Below, piece by piece: positions 54,459 to 64,000 of a DNA stretch of 64,000 bases (position 1 is the first letter of the stretch; each line of letters starts with the position of its first letter). This stretch comes from Brachypterus glaber. Taxonomy: Eukaryota; Arthropoda; Insecta; Coleoptera; Kateretidae. The DNA lies in the NCBI GenBank assembly GCA_958510825.1, contig OY294048.1, positions 9,193,589 to 9,257,588 on the forward strand, in the 5' to 3' direction. The position numbers and the translations under genes were made by a program. Under the pieces are notes generated by a model. It saw nothing but the letters and a program-made list of their open reading frames with translations, was not told the DNA's origin and did no database searches.

Positions 54459-54515
54459 CAGCTGAAAGGTCCTATCTGTGAATGTTAAACATATGTAGAT
54501 AGGACCTTTCAGCTT
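54459..54515. repeat. Perfect-stem hairpin (18-base arms)
   Basis: AGCTGAAAGGTCCTATCT and AGATAGGACCTTTCAGCT are exact mirror copies around a 19-base loop. The size resembles a short hairpin RNA precursor, but the stem is shorter than a usual animal pre-miRNA and no flanking base-paired extension is visible. Confidence 0.75.
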
Positions 54516-54519
54516 AGCG

Positions 54520-56455
54520 CGGCAGTATTTAAAAAATATTGAAAAAGTGTCGTGGCCTGTTGGACCCTTCCCCGAAAATGACCGTGGCAGTCCAAAAAGT
54601 CCAAACCAAATGTGTATAGGTTTAAAAAAATAGCAAATTTAGATGATAATAAATTATGTTTGCAAAGGGCCCGTACACTTTAAAACGTCTGGGAACGAAA
54701 TCCTAATAAATGCCAGCGTGAAAATAATGGTAAAAGTTCTTCCGCATACTGCATGTCAACAAACTGCGAATTCGTTTACACAGTTCTAATACTGGTTTTC
54801 CTTCTGATTTCGATTTTGTTTAGATCAAATTTTTATCTGTTTTCAAAAAAAAAATCAATTTTGTCATTTTGGAGGGCTTTTATTTAAATTAATATAGCAG
54901 TGCTATATTAATTTAAATATTATAGCACCTACAAAGGTTTTCTCTAGCTTATATTAAAGCTTATATGCATATGTCAAATTTCATTTATTTAAGCGACTAT
55001 CAATCTATTCATTTTTCACTACATGGTATGCCAGATATATTTGATTACATGTTTACAAAAAATCGGGCCTCGTAAAAATATATTTTTTTTTCAATGTTCA
55101 AATAAAGTGGGGCGGAACTTATTTTATATTTTAGTTGAAATTTGGGGTAGAATAGTATTTTTTCACCACCAGCCTAAAACCACATCTTTATTACTGTTCT
55201 TTTCATTGGTAGAAATATTATTTCTCTATCTATGACGTCAGAGGTTCTAAAAATAATGAAATTGCACCATGGTTAATAATGAATTTTTATTCAGCTGTTT
55301 TGGCATCTGACGTTTCACTTAATTCTTAAATCACATTGCTATTTACAAGTGTCTTTAGGCCCAAATTTATTTATTGCATGATAAATTAAAAAATATTAAC
55401 TAAATTAGTACCTATAAAACATGTTTTACAAAAAACACTTCGAAAAGTGAAAATCATTGGTCCATCATATTTAACCATAGATTATACAACCCATATATTA
55501 CCGTAAGGATCATATCGTCCACTAAAGGCTCTAGTTGTCTAAATCCAAATTTTTCAAAAATGAGATTTTTATCAAATTTGCTTCATTATCTGATTACCAA
55601 CATACTTAAAAAAAAAAAGTTGCATTAAACCAATATCAGCCTCAAAAAATGCAAAAATGTAAATATTTTAAGTCGCTAAGTGTCTAACTCCATCATATGA
55701 TTGTGAGAAAACAATTAAATGAGAACTGTCACTAATGTCAAACTATTTCTCGACAACAGGGGATCCCGTTTATACCCTATGTTTAAGTTTCTATTTCAGA
55801 AAAAAAACTAAAATAACTTAAATCTTTTTTATAATAATAAATACTTAACTAAATCCAAAAAACATAAAAAAATATGCAGCAAACTGTTAAAGATTCGTTA
55901 CATTTATGATACATACATAATTATGTATAATAATATACATTAGAATTTAGTTAGATAATATTTGATTGTTTAATAATATTAGATTTTAATAATATTGACC
56001 ACAAAAATGTAAATAAGGTATTTAAGTTTTGAATGTTGCTTAATAATTATTATATTTTTATTATAACATAACGTTACAAAATAAAATATATTTTTTTCTC
56101 ATGGGATTTAATTATTTTTATGAAGGTTTTATAATGTATAAATTTTATAATATTAATATTATCTAGGTATATATATTATGCCTACCTAGTAGTAATATTA
56201 TATATTAAATATAAAAATATAAATTTTTTGTAATAATATTACGCGATATAATACGATAGGTATCCTCTTTTATCTTCCCTTGGAGTTAGACCATTAGTGA
56301 ATTTAGATTCTGTGGTTAAAATTTAATTTTCAAATAATTTATATAAAATAGATAACAATGAAAAGTTTTAAATACATTAACACATTTCAAACATTTTTAC
56401 CTGTGAACAAGCTAGTTTTAAAGTTCTAAATTGCTATAATTAAGTTTTAAATCGT
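54520..56455. other. ~1.9 kb AT-rich DNA, nothing assigned
   Basis: Only a short palindrome at 54885-54918 (AAATTAATATAGCAGTGC) and A/T runs. The 70-codon frame at 55023 starts GTG-like and has no recognisable content. Confidence 0.4.
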
Positions 56456-56458
56456 TTT

Positions 56459-56644
56459 TTACGTCTCCTGAAAAATATGACGTTTTGGAGTTAAACCGTT
56501 AGAGCCTTTAGATGACGATATATTACTTGAGGTACAACCCCCATATGTTGATTTTTCAGGCAATAGATTCTCCCTCACAGTTTTCGCCTGTCCCCTTATT
56601 TCTGGGGGAGTACCAGAATCATCACTTTGCATTTCACTTTCCAT
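56459..56644 (-). CDS. 61-codon ORF resembling the N-terminus of a Crypton-like tyrosine-recombinase protein
   Basis: ATG at 56644 sits in AAAAATGGAA, a reasonable insect start context, and follows an unremarkable leader. Residues 8-15 read DDSGTPPE and 26-32 NLLPEKS. By recall, insect proteins with a C-terminal tyrosine recombinase domain begin with an acidic SGTPPE-type segment and an LLPEKS motif just before the helical N-terminal domain. After residue 33 the sequence turns into serine/glycine-rich GGCTSSNISSSKGSNG and stops at 61, so the recombinase domain is missing. A GTGAGG at about residue 22 or GTAATA further on could be splice donors, or this is a deletion derivative. The 12922 remnant shares the motif. 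Identity is tentative. Confidence 0.4.
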   Translation of the reverse strand: MESEMQSDDSGTPPEIRGQAKTVRENLLPEKSTYGGCTSSNISSSKGSNGLTPKRHIFQET

Positions 56645-56645
56645 T

Positions 56646-56815
56646 TTTATATATTTACACTTAACACGGAAACACTTTCTACTTAATAATTTCAGTAGAT
56701 CACCAGAAAACTTCTGCCAGAAATGTCAAGCTTGATATTTTAAATTTATGAGCTTTTTCATTAAATTTTAGTAAAATAAATAAATAAATAGCTAATTAAT
56801 TGTACTGGTAGTGAA
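56646..56815. promoter_or_regulatory. Possible 5' leader of the minus-strand ORF
   Basis: Non-repetitive sequence between the ORF start and the adjacent hairpin, with TATATA at 56649-56654, too close to the ATG for a TATA box. No clear promoter motif; listed for context only. Confidence 0.15.
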
Positions 56816-56820
56816 AAAAA

Positions 56821-56945
56821 TACTATATTTGCCACGTGAGTGAAGATTTAACATTTTCGACCGCGTCTTGCGGGCTTCGCGCTAGCGCGCTCATGCCGCA
56901 GGTCAAAAATGTTAAACTTCTCTCACTTGGTAAATAATATACTAT
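56821..56945. mobile_element. Hairpin MITE with GC-rich core
   Basis: CCACGTGAGTGAAGATTTAA and CATTTTCGACC are mirrored by GGTCAAAAATGTTAAACTTC and TCTCACTTGG. The core is CTTGCGGGCTTCGCGCTAGC. Confidence 0.75.
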
Positions 56946-57240
56946 TTTATATTTTCTACGACAAAATTATCAACCTATATACACATAAAGGTGCACGTTA
57001 ATATTTCATACAAAAATTTAATAATAATTATAATTATCATTTAAGTATTAAAACGGAAGAATTTGAAGAGCGTGTTAAGTTTAATGTTAATTACCTATTG
57101 TGTTAAAAACACAGTTTTTAATTAGTATATTTGTTTATCAACATTTTTATCAAAGTTTTATACTTAATAGACACTTATCTTTTTATACTATTCACAGCTC
57201 GTAAAAGCTAGAATAGTATGTAACAAATGTATTTTCCTAC
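56946..57240. other. AT-rich DNA, nothing assigned
   Basis: No gene or repeat found. Confidence 0.4.
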
Positions 57241-57269
57241 GAGCGTGTAGAAAGATATCTCTTTCCGCA

Positions 57270-57680
57270 CGCATATGCGATTTTTACCAAGAACAATCCC
57301 AGCCTATAACTTTGGATAATCAACCTATGGTTTAAATTTGAAGTCGTAGCTAGAGGCGTTCTTAAGTTATTGTGGTCACAAATATTCCGGACAGACAGAC
57401 AGACCGACAGACATAAATTTGTTTTTGACGTATTTTTTTTTGGATATAAAACGTCGAGAAAAGTAAAAAAAAAGCAATAAAATTTTTTATAATTTGTTTT
57501 ACTAACGCAAGATTTTCCTCGGGTAAAGTAAATTAAGCAACTTTTTTTTTTAATTCGTCCGTCCGTCCGTCCGTCCGTCCGTCCGTCCGTCACGATTTTT
57601 GTTAACACGATAACTCAAGAACGAATAATCCGATCAACTGAAAGGTTTCAGGAAAAATACAAGTTCGATCAGATCCCAAA
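57270..57680. repeat. Repeat with GACA and GTCC microsatellites
   Basis: 57285-57530 matches 20215-20440 (ACAATCCCAGCCTA, TGGATATAAAAC). It carries GACAGACAGACCGACAGAC (57390-57411) and (GTCC)n (57558-57590), then AACTCAAGAACGAATAATCC. The 123-codon minus-strand frame through the GTCC array is a microsatellite artefact. Confidence 0.7.
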
Positions 57681-58180
57681 GTTATGGGGGTTAAACTTAA
57701 AAAAAAAATAAAAAACTATTATTTTAATTTTTTTTTAATTTTTTCGGTTTTCACAAAAATAAATTAAAAAAAAATGAAATTTTTTAAATTTTCTAAATAC
57801 GTATTACGTACTTGCTTTTATTAATATTTGTTTTTGTAACTGTATTTCGATTTTAATAATTCGTTTTCAATACTTGGGTTTACAATGTATAACAGAAGAA
57901 TTGACGTTTTTTCCTGGCTTACAATAGTTTTGTATCCTATGTAATAAAATTATGTGGTATATTACAGGAACCCATAAAAAATTAATCATTTAAATCCGTT
58001 ATTAGGCGTATTAAGTGTTAACTCTAATTAACTATCCATTGTTAAAAAAAAAAAAAACACGATATTTAATTATTACGTTTGTTTATCAGAGTTTCTTATC
58101 AAACTATCATAAAGGCCACATTCGTTTTTTTAATGACAGAATAGATCGTTTAAATACATGTATACCGTGAGAATATATTT
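57681..58180. other. AT-rich DNA, nothing assigned
   Basis: A/T runs only. Confidence 0.4.
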
Positions 58181-58189
58181 ATAACAAGC

Positions 58190-58755
58190 CGTGAAGATAT
58201 GTAATGCTACGCATTCAACTACATATTATTCACAGTAAATGGTATATCGTATTTTCCCAAACACTTAAAACAAATATTTTCATAAAAAAAAATTAAAAAA
58301 ATATGTTTTCAAAAGATCTTTTTTGAAAAACTTTTTTTATTTTTTTTTTTTATTTTCTTTTCGCGAAAAACGAATTGTTTTTGAAAAACTATAATTTTTT
58401 TAAAAAGTTTAACCCCCTATAACCTTTTTGTTTTTGGGGGGATTACTTTGAAAAACAATCTTGCCCTCATAGAACTTGATTTTTTCTGAAAATTTTAAGT
58501 CGATCGGATTATTCGTTCATGAGTTATCGTGTCTACAAAAAACGTGATATCAGACAGACAGACAGACGGACAGACGAACAGACGGACAGACGGACAGACA
58601 GAGAGACGGACAGACGGACATTTTCAAAGTTTCTTTTTTTTTTCATGAAACACATTTGTATTCAAGAATTTTTTGTCCAGGACGTTTTTTGGCGATTTTG
58701 GGAAATTCGAAACTACCGTATAATATTATTATTCTAGCGCAGGCGCTGTGAATAA
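58190..58755 (+). mobile_element. Repeat element with TTATTCACAG ends and a CAGACGGA microsatellite
   Basis: GCCGTGAAGATATGTAATGC leads to ATTATTCACAG (58229), whose mirror CTGTGAATAAT closes the unit near 58755. The interior has long A/T runs, TTGGGGGGATTACTTTG, GTTCATGAGTTATCGTGTC and (CAGACGGA)n at 58548-58621. Related pieces at 5990, 27880, 28565, 43388 and 52070. Confidence 0.65.
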
Positions 58756-59325
58756 TATAATACAGATTTATTATCTGTTCTAATAACTAGAAATGGTTAA
58801 TACATTATTTCTGAGCGTATATAACAGGAACTAAATGATTTACATCCACATTTCTAAGGCATTGATTCATATTTTTGCATAGTGGACCTACTGCAGATTG
58901 GTCTTACCGCATGGACCGATTTATTAATATTTTAATTCGACGAAAATTAAAACAACGAGTTCAATTGGGCCTAATCAGCCTTTAGTAAAAAACGTTTTAT
59001 AGAATATCAAGGAGGTACTTAAAAAATAATATTTCTCCTAGGACCCGATCAGCCTTTAGCAAAAGGACAACTGTAAAGCCCTTGTTAAAGCCCTAAAGTT
59101 TAACATTGATATTTTTTGTTTGAGTCAGGAAGTTTTGTGATTTTGGTCAGGAAAAACCTGGAATAGCCAGGGAAATAGAAAATATAATAATTGTGGGTAC
59201 CATGTGGGGATTTTCTGTGTATTGTTATTTTATTTCTTGTTCCTCTTACAACAAAGTTTTTTCTTTCAGACTCATTTTCAGTTTCGTTTCCTCAGAAAAC
59301 CGCACGTCGTGTTTATTTTTTATCC
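58756..59325. other. Unassigned DNA with CAGCCTTTAG repeat
   Basis: AATCAGCCTTTAGTAAAA (58975) and GATCAGCCTTTAGCAAAA (59048) form a close pair. CAGGAAAAACCTGG at 59149 recalls the 1440 repeat. No gene. Confidence 0.35.
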
Positions 59326-59330
59326 ATAGT

Positions 59331-59453
59331 AAATCCCGCAAATCCCGCGGGATCCCGCATGCCAATCCCGCACTTTTGTGGATTGAAAAAATGGCGCGGG
59401 ATCCCGCGGGGTTGCGGGTTCCCACATTGCGGGATTGCAATCCCTGGTATTAC
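59331..59453. mobile_element. GC-rich foldback built of GGGATCCCGC units
   Basis: AAATCCCGCAAATCCCGCGG and GATCCCGC on the left mirror GCGGGATCCCGCGGGG and TTGCGGGTT on the right. Outer AATCCCGC and GGGATTGCAATCCC continue the pattern. It is the most GC-rich 120 bases in the window. The frames on both strands here are caused by the mirrored repeats. Confidence 0.7.
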
Positions 59454-59780
59454 TACGTTATTGGTTTTCGATGAGTTAGACCAAATTGCAGTAAATATGA
59501 CGATTATATTTCAATGTATTTGAAATAAATCTGTCAAAACTTTACAAAAAAAGTAGTAAAACAATGACATATATAAGAAACAACCAGCTATATATATGCA
59601 GATCGGTTCGAACATATAAAAAACGATGAAAAATTAAATCTATTATATTTTTTTGTATCTGTATCTCCCACAACTGTAATAGGTATTTAGAATTTATGGC
59701 ATAGTGCAAGATTTATAAATCCCAGATTTAGATTATAAACGTCTTATTGCTTTAGATTATAAATATCTATTGCTTTAAAT
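59454..59780. other. AT-rich DNA, nothing assigned
   Basis: No gene or repeat found. Confidence 0.4.
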
Positions 59781-59790
59781 ATAATAGTTA

Positions 59791-60127
59791 TTTATCCAAT
59801 ACATACAGATAATAAGACAATTACCAGCTTTATTTTAATAGATAAACTCAATAATAACCCCCGCGTGGCTTTTACTTTATTGAGTGGATAATTATTTATT
59901 TTACCCATTCAAATGTCACTTGTCAAATTATTTTCTTGTAAATGTCATTAAAGTTTTTAATAAAAATATGAATTCCTAAGCTATTTATTGGATAAAACCT
60001 TGTATGGCACTCATGGGTAAACCGATATTGCCCTCTCGAAAATTAACCTGCTTGGCTGACGCCTCGCAGGTTAATTTTCTCATGGGCAATATCTTACTTT
60101 ACCCACTAGTACCATAAATAACTATTA
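59791..60127 (-). mobile_element. Hairpin MITE (TTTATCCAATA family), reverse copy
   Basis: Full-length in reverse: TTTATCCAATACATACAG to CCATAAATAACTATTAT, with the GC-rich hairpin tip at 60047-60070. It directly abuts a forward copy, giving a head-to-head pair. Confidence 0.9.
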
Positions 60128-60399
60128 TGATACTAGTGGTTAAAGTAAGATATTGCCCATGAGAAAATTATCCTGCGAGGCCTCAGCCAAGCAGGTTTTA
60201 TCCAATAAATAGCTTAGAAATTCATATTTTTATTAAAAATTTTAATGACATTTACAAGAAAATAATTTGACAAGTGACAGTTGAGTGGGTAAAATAAACA
60301 ATTATCCACTCAATAAAGTAAAAGCCACGCGGGGGTTATTATTGAGTTTATCTATTTAAAATAAAGCTGGTAATTGTCTTATTGTATGTATTGGATAAA
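60128..60399 (+). mobile_element. Hairpin MITE (TTTATCCAATA family), forward copy with deleted hairpin arm
   Basis: Starts GATACTAGTGGTTAAAG and keeps the left hairpin arm to CAGCCAAGCAGG, then jumps to TTTTATCCAATAAATAGC: the right hairpin arm is lost. Copy 1 (4404) lost the opposite arm. Confidence 0.85.
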
Positions 60400-60422
60400 G
60401 AATCTTTATTAAAGATAATATA

Positions 60423-60968
60423 CACGGTGTTTGCAGTCTTTTGGTGGAAAATAAAGGGTGATTCTACATTACAAAACAACCAACACAGGAACATATGTGA
60501 GAAAATAAACCCTAAGGGAGCTACGGCCCTTGGAAGATGGACATATTGAATGGGGAACAAAAAAACAGCACCAATAAAATTTTAATACTGCAAGGGCGAT
60601 TCTTTATTTAAAACTAGCTAAACAAAAAAGTATTCTTTACCGAAACACCTAAATTTAAGAATAGGTTTTTTGAAAACGGTTGCATACAGTGTTACACTAT
60701 ATAATTTTTTTTTGTATTTTTACTCAAGGAATAAATAAATAAATAAATCCAAAAAGATACACATAAAAAAGTTTGGGGTAAAAATGTGTTAAGCCTCATA
60801 AATTCAAAAAAATAAATTAACATAAACTTATTGCTCTTATTAATACTAGTATACGTGCAAAAGCTCGTCGCTCCAGCTTCAAGGGTACCAGAGTTATTAA
60901 TTAAAAACCTTATTTTTATTACAGTTTTAAAGGGCCGTATCTCCCTTAGGCAGTTACTGATCACCCTG
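60423..60968. mobile_element. Diverged foldback of the CASGGTG family
   Basis: 546 bases between TA dinucleotides (60421-60422, 60969-60970), from CACGGTGTTTGCAG to GATCACCCTG. CTAAGGGAGCTACGGCCCTT near the left is mirrored by AAGGGCCGTATCTCCCTTAG on the right. It is shorter and more diverged than the 15.8 and 18.3 kb copies. The minus-strand frames in it are not supported. Confidence 0.75.
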
Positions 60969-60974
60969 TATAAT

Positions 60975-61170
60975 ATTTATATGTGAAAAATAAAATTAAA
61001 GTTGTATTAAATGTATGGTCTCACGAGTATACGTCTCGTTATAGTCTAAAACAATGTTAAAATTAAAAAATATCAGACGTTATCATTCTCCTATAAATTA
61101 TTCTGTATAATAACTATGTAAAATTAATAAAAACAATAAAAAAGCCACTTAATTACTTTCAGGACAATTC
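60975..61170. other. AT-rich DNA, nothing assigned
   Basis: No feature found. Confidence 0.35.
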
Positions 61171-61179
61171 AGTAAACAT

Positions 61180-61451
61180 CAGGGCCGTAGCGAAGATTTC
61201 GTGGGTGGGGGGGAGAAGGTAAAAAATGACAACTTTTTTTAGCCTAAAAATGCAACTTTTGTATTTTGAATTTTCAACCCATGAAATATGTAACTTTTTT
61301 CTTGGACACAAAAAAGTTATTAACTAAAAAAAGGTCCCACCTTTTCGTGAAATATGCAACTTTTGCATTTTGAATTCATGAAATATGCAACTTTTTTGAT
61401 TTCAATATAGGTGGGGGGAAGCTCCCCCCATCCCCCATAGCCACGGCCCTG
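61180..61451. mobile_element. hAT-like MITE (CAGGGCCGTAGC ends)
   Basis: 272 bases, CAGGGCCGTAGC to GCCACGGCCCTG, flanked by GTAAACAT and GTAAACAA (7 of 8). The interior has a poly-G/poly-C pair (GTGGGTGGGGGGG, CTCCCCCCATCCCCC) and three copies of an ATGCAACTTTT motif. It fits hAT-type MITEs common in animals. Confidence 0.8.
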
Positions 61452-61789
61452 GTAAACAAACAGAACAGTAGTTTTATATAAATAAATTAAGCTTAATAAA
61501 AATAATTCTTTTACACGAAACTCCATTATAAGCATACAATGATATTTTTTCGCAAAGAATTGAATTTCCGTTATTTTTGTTTTTATTTAACACGTTTTAT
61601 GTAAATTTATTTAAAGTATTTGTTAGGGTGCACGCGGATGTTCTAAATGGACCGAAAAAATAACAAATTCTAAATTTTCATTCAAGCATATAAAAAAAAC
61701 GAAATCGAACCGTTTTGATAAAAGTTAATAAATAGTAAAATTTACTATATTATATTTTATTTAATATTATATCGTTAAATATTTTTTCT

Positions 61790-61853
61790 GTTTTGCGACT
61801 CTTATAAGCTTATTTATAATCACACGCATTTTGCGTTTTCCTATAGGCCTATA
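61790..61853 (+). repeat. Second copy of the 15718 repeat
   Basis: TTTTGCGACTCTTATAAGCT, CACACGCATTTTGCG and TATAGGCC match 15722-15778, with an extra TATT segment here. Confidence 0.7.
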
Positions 61854-62094
61854 AAAGGTTAGTACTTTTTTTCTTTTGGGTTGACAAGACAGGAAAAAAT
61901 AATATCGCTTTTAAGTTTACTTTTTCTACGAAATTGTGTTTTAAGTTATTCTTCACCGTGTTGAAATTGTGACTTGGCAGTGAAAAAAAATAAGACCTGA
62001 CTATAAAATATATCAAAATATCGTTTGTACTATGAATATAAGTCTTTTTTAACTTTAGTGGAAAATAGAAAAAATAGTAGAAAGCAATCGTTTT

Positions 62095-62205
62095 ATAACA
62101 CGTTTTTAGCTTACTAGTACTTTAGAAAGCTCTCCGCGAGCGGCTCGTTTTCTAAACGTACTCGTGCGCTAAAAACGGGTGTACTAGTATTAGTACTTTA
62201 ATACA
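62095..62205. mobile_element. Hairpin repeat with GC-rich core
   Basis: ACGTTTTTAGC and ACTAGTACTTTAGAAAGC on the left mirror GCTAAAAACGGGT and CTAGTATTAGTACTTTA-like sequence on the right. The core is TCTCCGCGAGCGGCTCG. Confidence 0.55.
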
Positions 62206-62560
62206 CTATTTTGAATTTCTTTCGACTTTAACCCAAAATTGCTTTTAGACCAGGCGGTATCTGTTTTAGGTTGGGTGAATATCCGTGAATATCCGTATGT
62301 TAAATTTTTGGATCAATGGATCCAGAATATCAGTAGTAATGATAGTGTTTTTTTGATTTTTTTTGGATACTTAAAGTATTCGTAGAACCTTCAAAATTGA
62401 CCCAAGAAAACTATATGGGGTTCTGAATCATCACACCAAATTTCATCGGTATGATAGTTTTTGGACAATAATTTTGCAATCCAGATTTTGAAAAAAAAAA
62501 TGCAAGTTTTCAAATTTATGCAAAGTATTTCTTACACTCGTGGGGTTTCCTAAATCGCCT
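62206..62560. other. Unassigned DNA
   Basis: Contains GAATATCCGT twice (62278, 62289) and a TGGATCAATGGATCCA pair. No gene. Confidence 0.3.
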
Positions 62561-62564
62561 GATG

Positions 62565-62628
62565 GCTCGTTCGTAAACTTTCCCACTTGCGTGAAATATG
62601 TCACTTTCCACACTAGTTATGTATATAC
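62565..62628 (+). repeat. Second copy of the 34840-34905 hairpin half
   Basis: GGCTCGTTCGTAAACTTTCC and CACACTAGTTATG parallel 34840-34903. Confidence 0.5.
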
Positions 62629-62629
62629 T

Positions 62630-64000
62630 ATATTTATAAAACTAGCTTTTCCTAGTATTTTTTTAAACCATAAGTAAAAAAAGATCTAAGTTCAAATGTT
62701 GATTACTGTACAGTCATAATTGTTATGTTACTGCAGGTAAGTAAGAAGCTATCTCGGCAGCTATCGTTAACTCTTTTAAGTCATTCCGGTTTTTAGCAAA
62801 AGAGACGTCATTTCTGTATAAATATGTACATTCTTAAAGTACTTAGAGCTGATTCTTTCGGCCTGTTAATTAAGTTATAGTTTTTTGTTATTCACATTTA
62901 CATTTGCTATCAATCATCCAAGTCATAAAGATATATGCCTACGGCATATGTACTGCTGCATTTAAAATAAATCTGGTAAGTATAATTAGGTAATAGTCAA
63001 AAATACACAAAATACTGTTTTTTTTTTCAATTTTCAATTTAAACGGGATTTTTTAAGATTTTTTTTATAAATTTTTTTTTATATTCTCTGAAATCTCAGA
63101 AATATTATCAAAATGCTCAAATGTCTTAGATTTTTAAAGTCAAAAATCTGAAAAGTAACATAAAAATCTGGGAAATCCGGTACAAATATATTAGTATTTC
63201 ACCCCTCGGCTTACTGTATAGACCCTATACCATAGATAAAATAACAAACTAGAATGATTTTTGACCGTCTGCATGTGATTCTGCGTCCCAACTAACTGTC
63301 CAACATAAATTAAAAAAAATATATTTAATGTTGGTAACACTGTGTAACATTATTTTCTTTGTTAGAGATGTGACTTTTCATCTCACTTCAGTACTCAGTC
63401 AAAGTTTCTTTTTGTCGTTTTGTTGCCACAGTAATTTGAATATAAAAATATAATTCTTGGCGCACACCTCTAACATTAAACTTGAAGTTAACATAGCCTA
63501 ATTTTTTTTATATTTTTGTTTTGTCTTTAAATTTTTTGTTTTCTAGTTAAATCTAATTAGGTATATGCTTCTCGTTTTAGGATCAGTAGACTCACGAGAC
63601 TATCGTTAGATCTCTTGTTAAATTACACTTTTTCTCTCATCGATCAAAGATTTACTGAAAACTGGGCTTCGAACAATAAAGTTACTTTTTTTAAAATTGC
63701 ATGTTAATATTAGATTGTTTTTTATTAAAGTAAATAAAAAACATTGTACAGTGTTCATGAATTTAAGAGGCAGTTGTTTAATAGTACATAGTAAAGGTAG
63801 TAATAATGTCAAATAACATATCGAGTAAAAAAAGATTTTAAAAAAAATTAACAATCTACCATAGTAGATATTTTAAAAGCGTGCAATGTACCTGGTTTCT
63901 AAATTCTGGCTTAGTTTAACAGTTTTTAGTTAAAATGTTTTAGGTTTTTTCATGCTTACATGATGTACGAGTATAAATAAATGACATGACTAAACACTGG
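62630..64000. other. ~1.4 kb AT-rich DNA, nothing assigned
   Basis: The minus-strand frame at 63618-63854 is leucine- and phenylalanine-rich from T runs and has no recognisable content. No repeats with partners were seen. Confidence 0.4.

Noticed and set aside
54459..54515. microRNA gene
   Set aside because: Stem too short for a typical animal precursor and no flanking paired segment.
57237..57608. 123-codon minus-strand frame
   Set aside because: Runs through GTCC and GACA microsatellites, giving a low-complexity TDGRTDGR-type peptide.
58519..58737. 72-codon frame rich in RQTDRRTD
   Set aside because: Translation of the CAGACGGA microsatellite.
59191..59523. Overlapping frames of up to 110 codons on both strands
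   Set aside because: Openness is due to the mirrored GC-rich GGGATCCCGC repeats. No motif, and both strands are equally open.

Overview
The window is AT-rich (by eye about 70% A+T) eukaryotic nuclear DNA with no intact protein gene, rRNA, tRNA gene or CRISPR. Dispersed inverted-repeat transposons, tRNA-derived SINEs with short-unit tails, a non-LTR (LINE) reverse-transcriptase fragment and a Penelope-like terminus all point to an arthropod, most likely an insect with a large, repeat-bloated genome. The sequence alone does not show the order.

Layout. 0-10 kb: a 0.84 kb VNTR-bearing MITE, two hAT-like MITE copies, a tRNA-derived SINE head, a 2.3 kb element with long inverted ends, and a second VNTR-MITE. 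10-24 kb: a 1.0 kb TIR element, a 41-codon remnant resembling a tyrosine-recombinase transposon N-terminus, tandem duplications, then a dense cluster at 15.8-20.4 kb of foldback elements that start CAGGGTG or CACGGTG and are flanked by TA. Inside that cluster lies a decayed, GC-richer coding-like stretch (17.58-18.19 kb). At 20.9-24.4 kb two hAT-like copies are each interrupted by a younger insertion, giving clean relative dating and target-site duplications. 24-36 kb: a SINE, two more foldbacks, a third VNTR-MITE, a short element with a 33-base inverted repeat and GC-rich interior, and a LINE C-terminal fragment. 36-46 kb: a 229-base segmental duplication overlapping a MITE, a TA-flanked MITE, a 1.39 kb hAT-like foldback with perfect 8-base target duplications, a possible first exon, a 254-base x3 tandem array and a SINE nested in an element with short GGTAAW-type repeats. 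46-64 kb: several hairpin MITEs, a 1.6 kb foldback with ~500-base arms, a 61-codon ORF with an intact-looking start, microsatellite-bearing repeats, a head-to-head MITE pair and a hAT-like MITE.

Nothing here works as a pathway or operon. The organising principle is successive waves of non-autonomous elements. Those starting CACNG or CASGGTG sit at TA dinucleotides, those starting CAG or TAG at 8-base duplications, and one starting GGCTGCG at a 3-base AAT. The only coding evidence worth chasing is four or five broken fragments: 12.9 kb, 17.6-18.2 kb, 34.5 kb minus, 37.3-37.6 kb minus and 56.5 kb minus. I found no convincing new system. The most unusual items are the decayed gene at 17.6-18.2 kb, the 33-base perfect-arm element at 33.46 kb, and the recurrent GC-rich hairpin cores inside AT-rich foldbacks.
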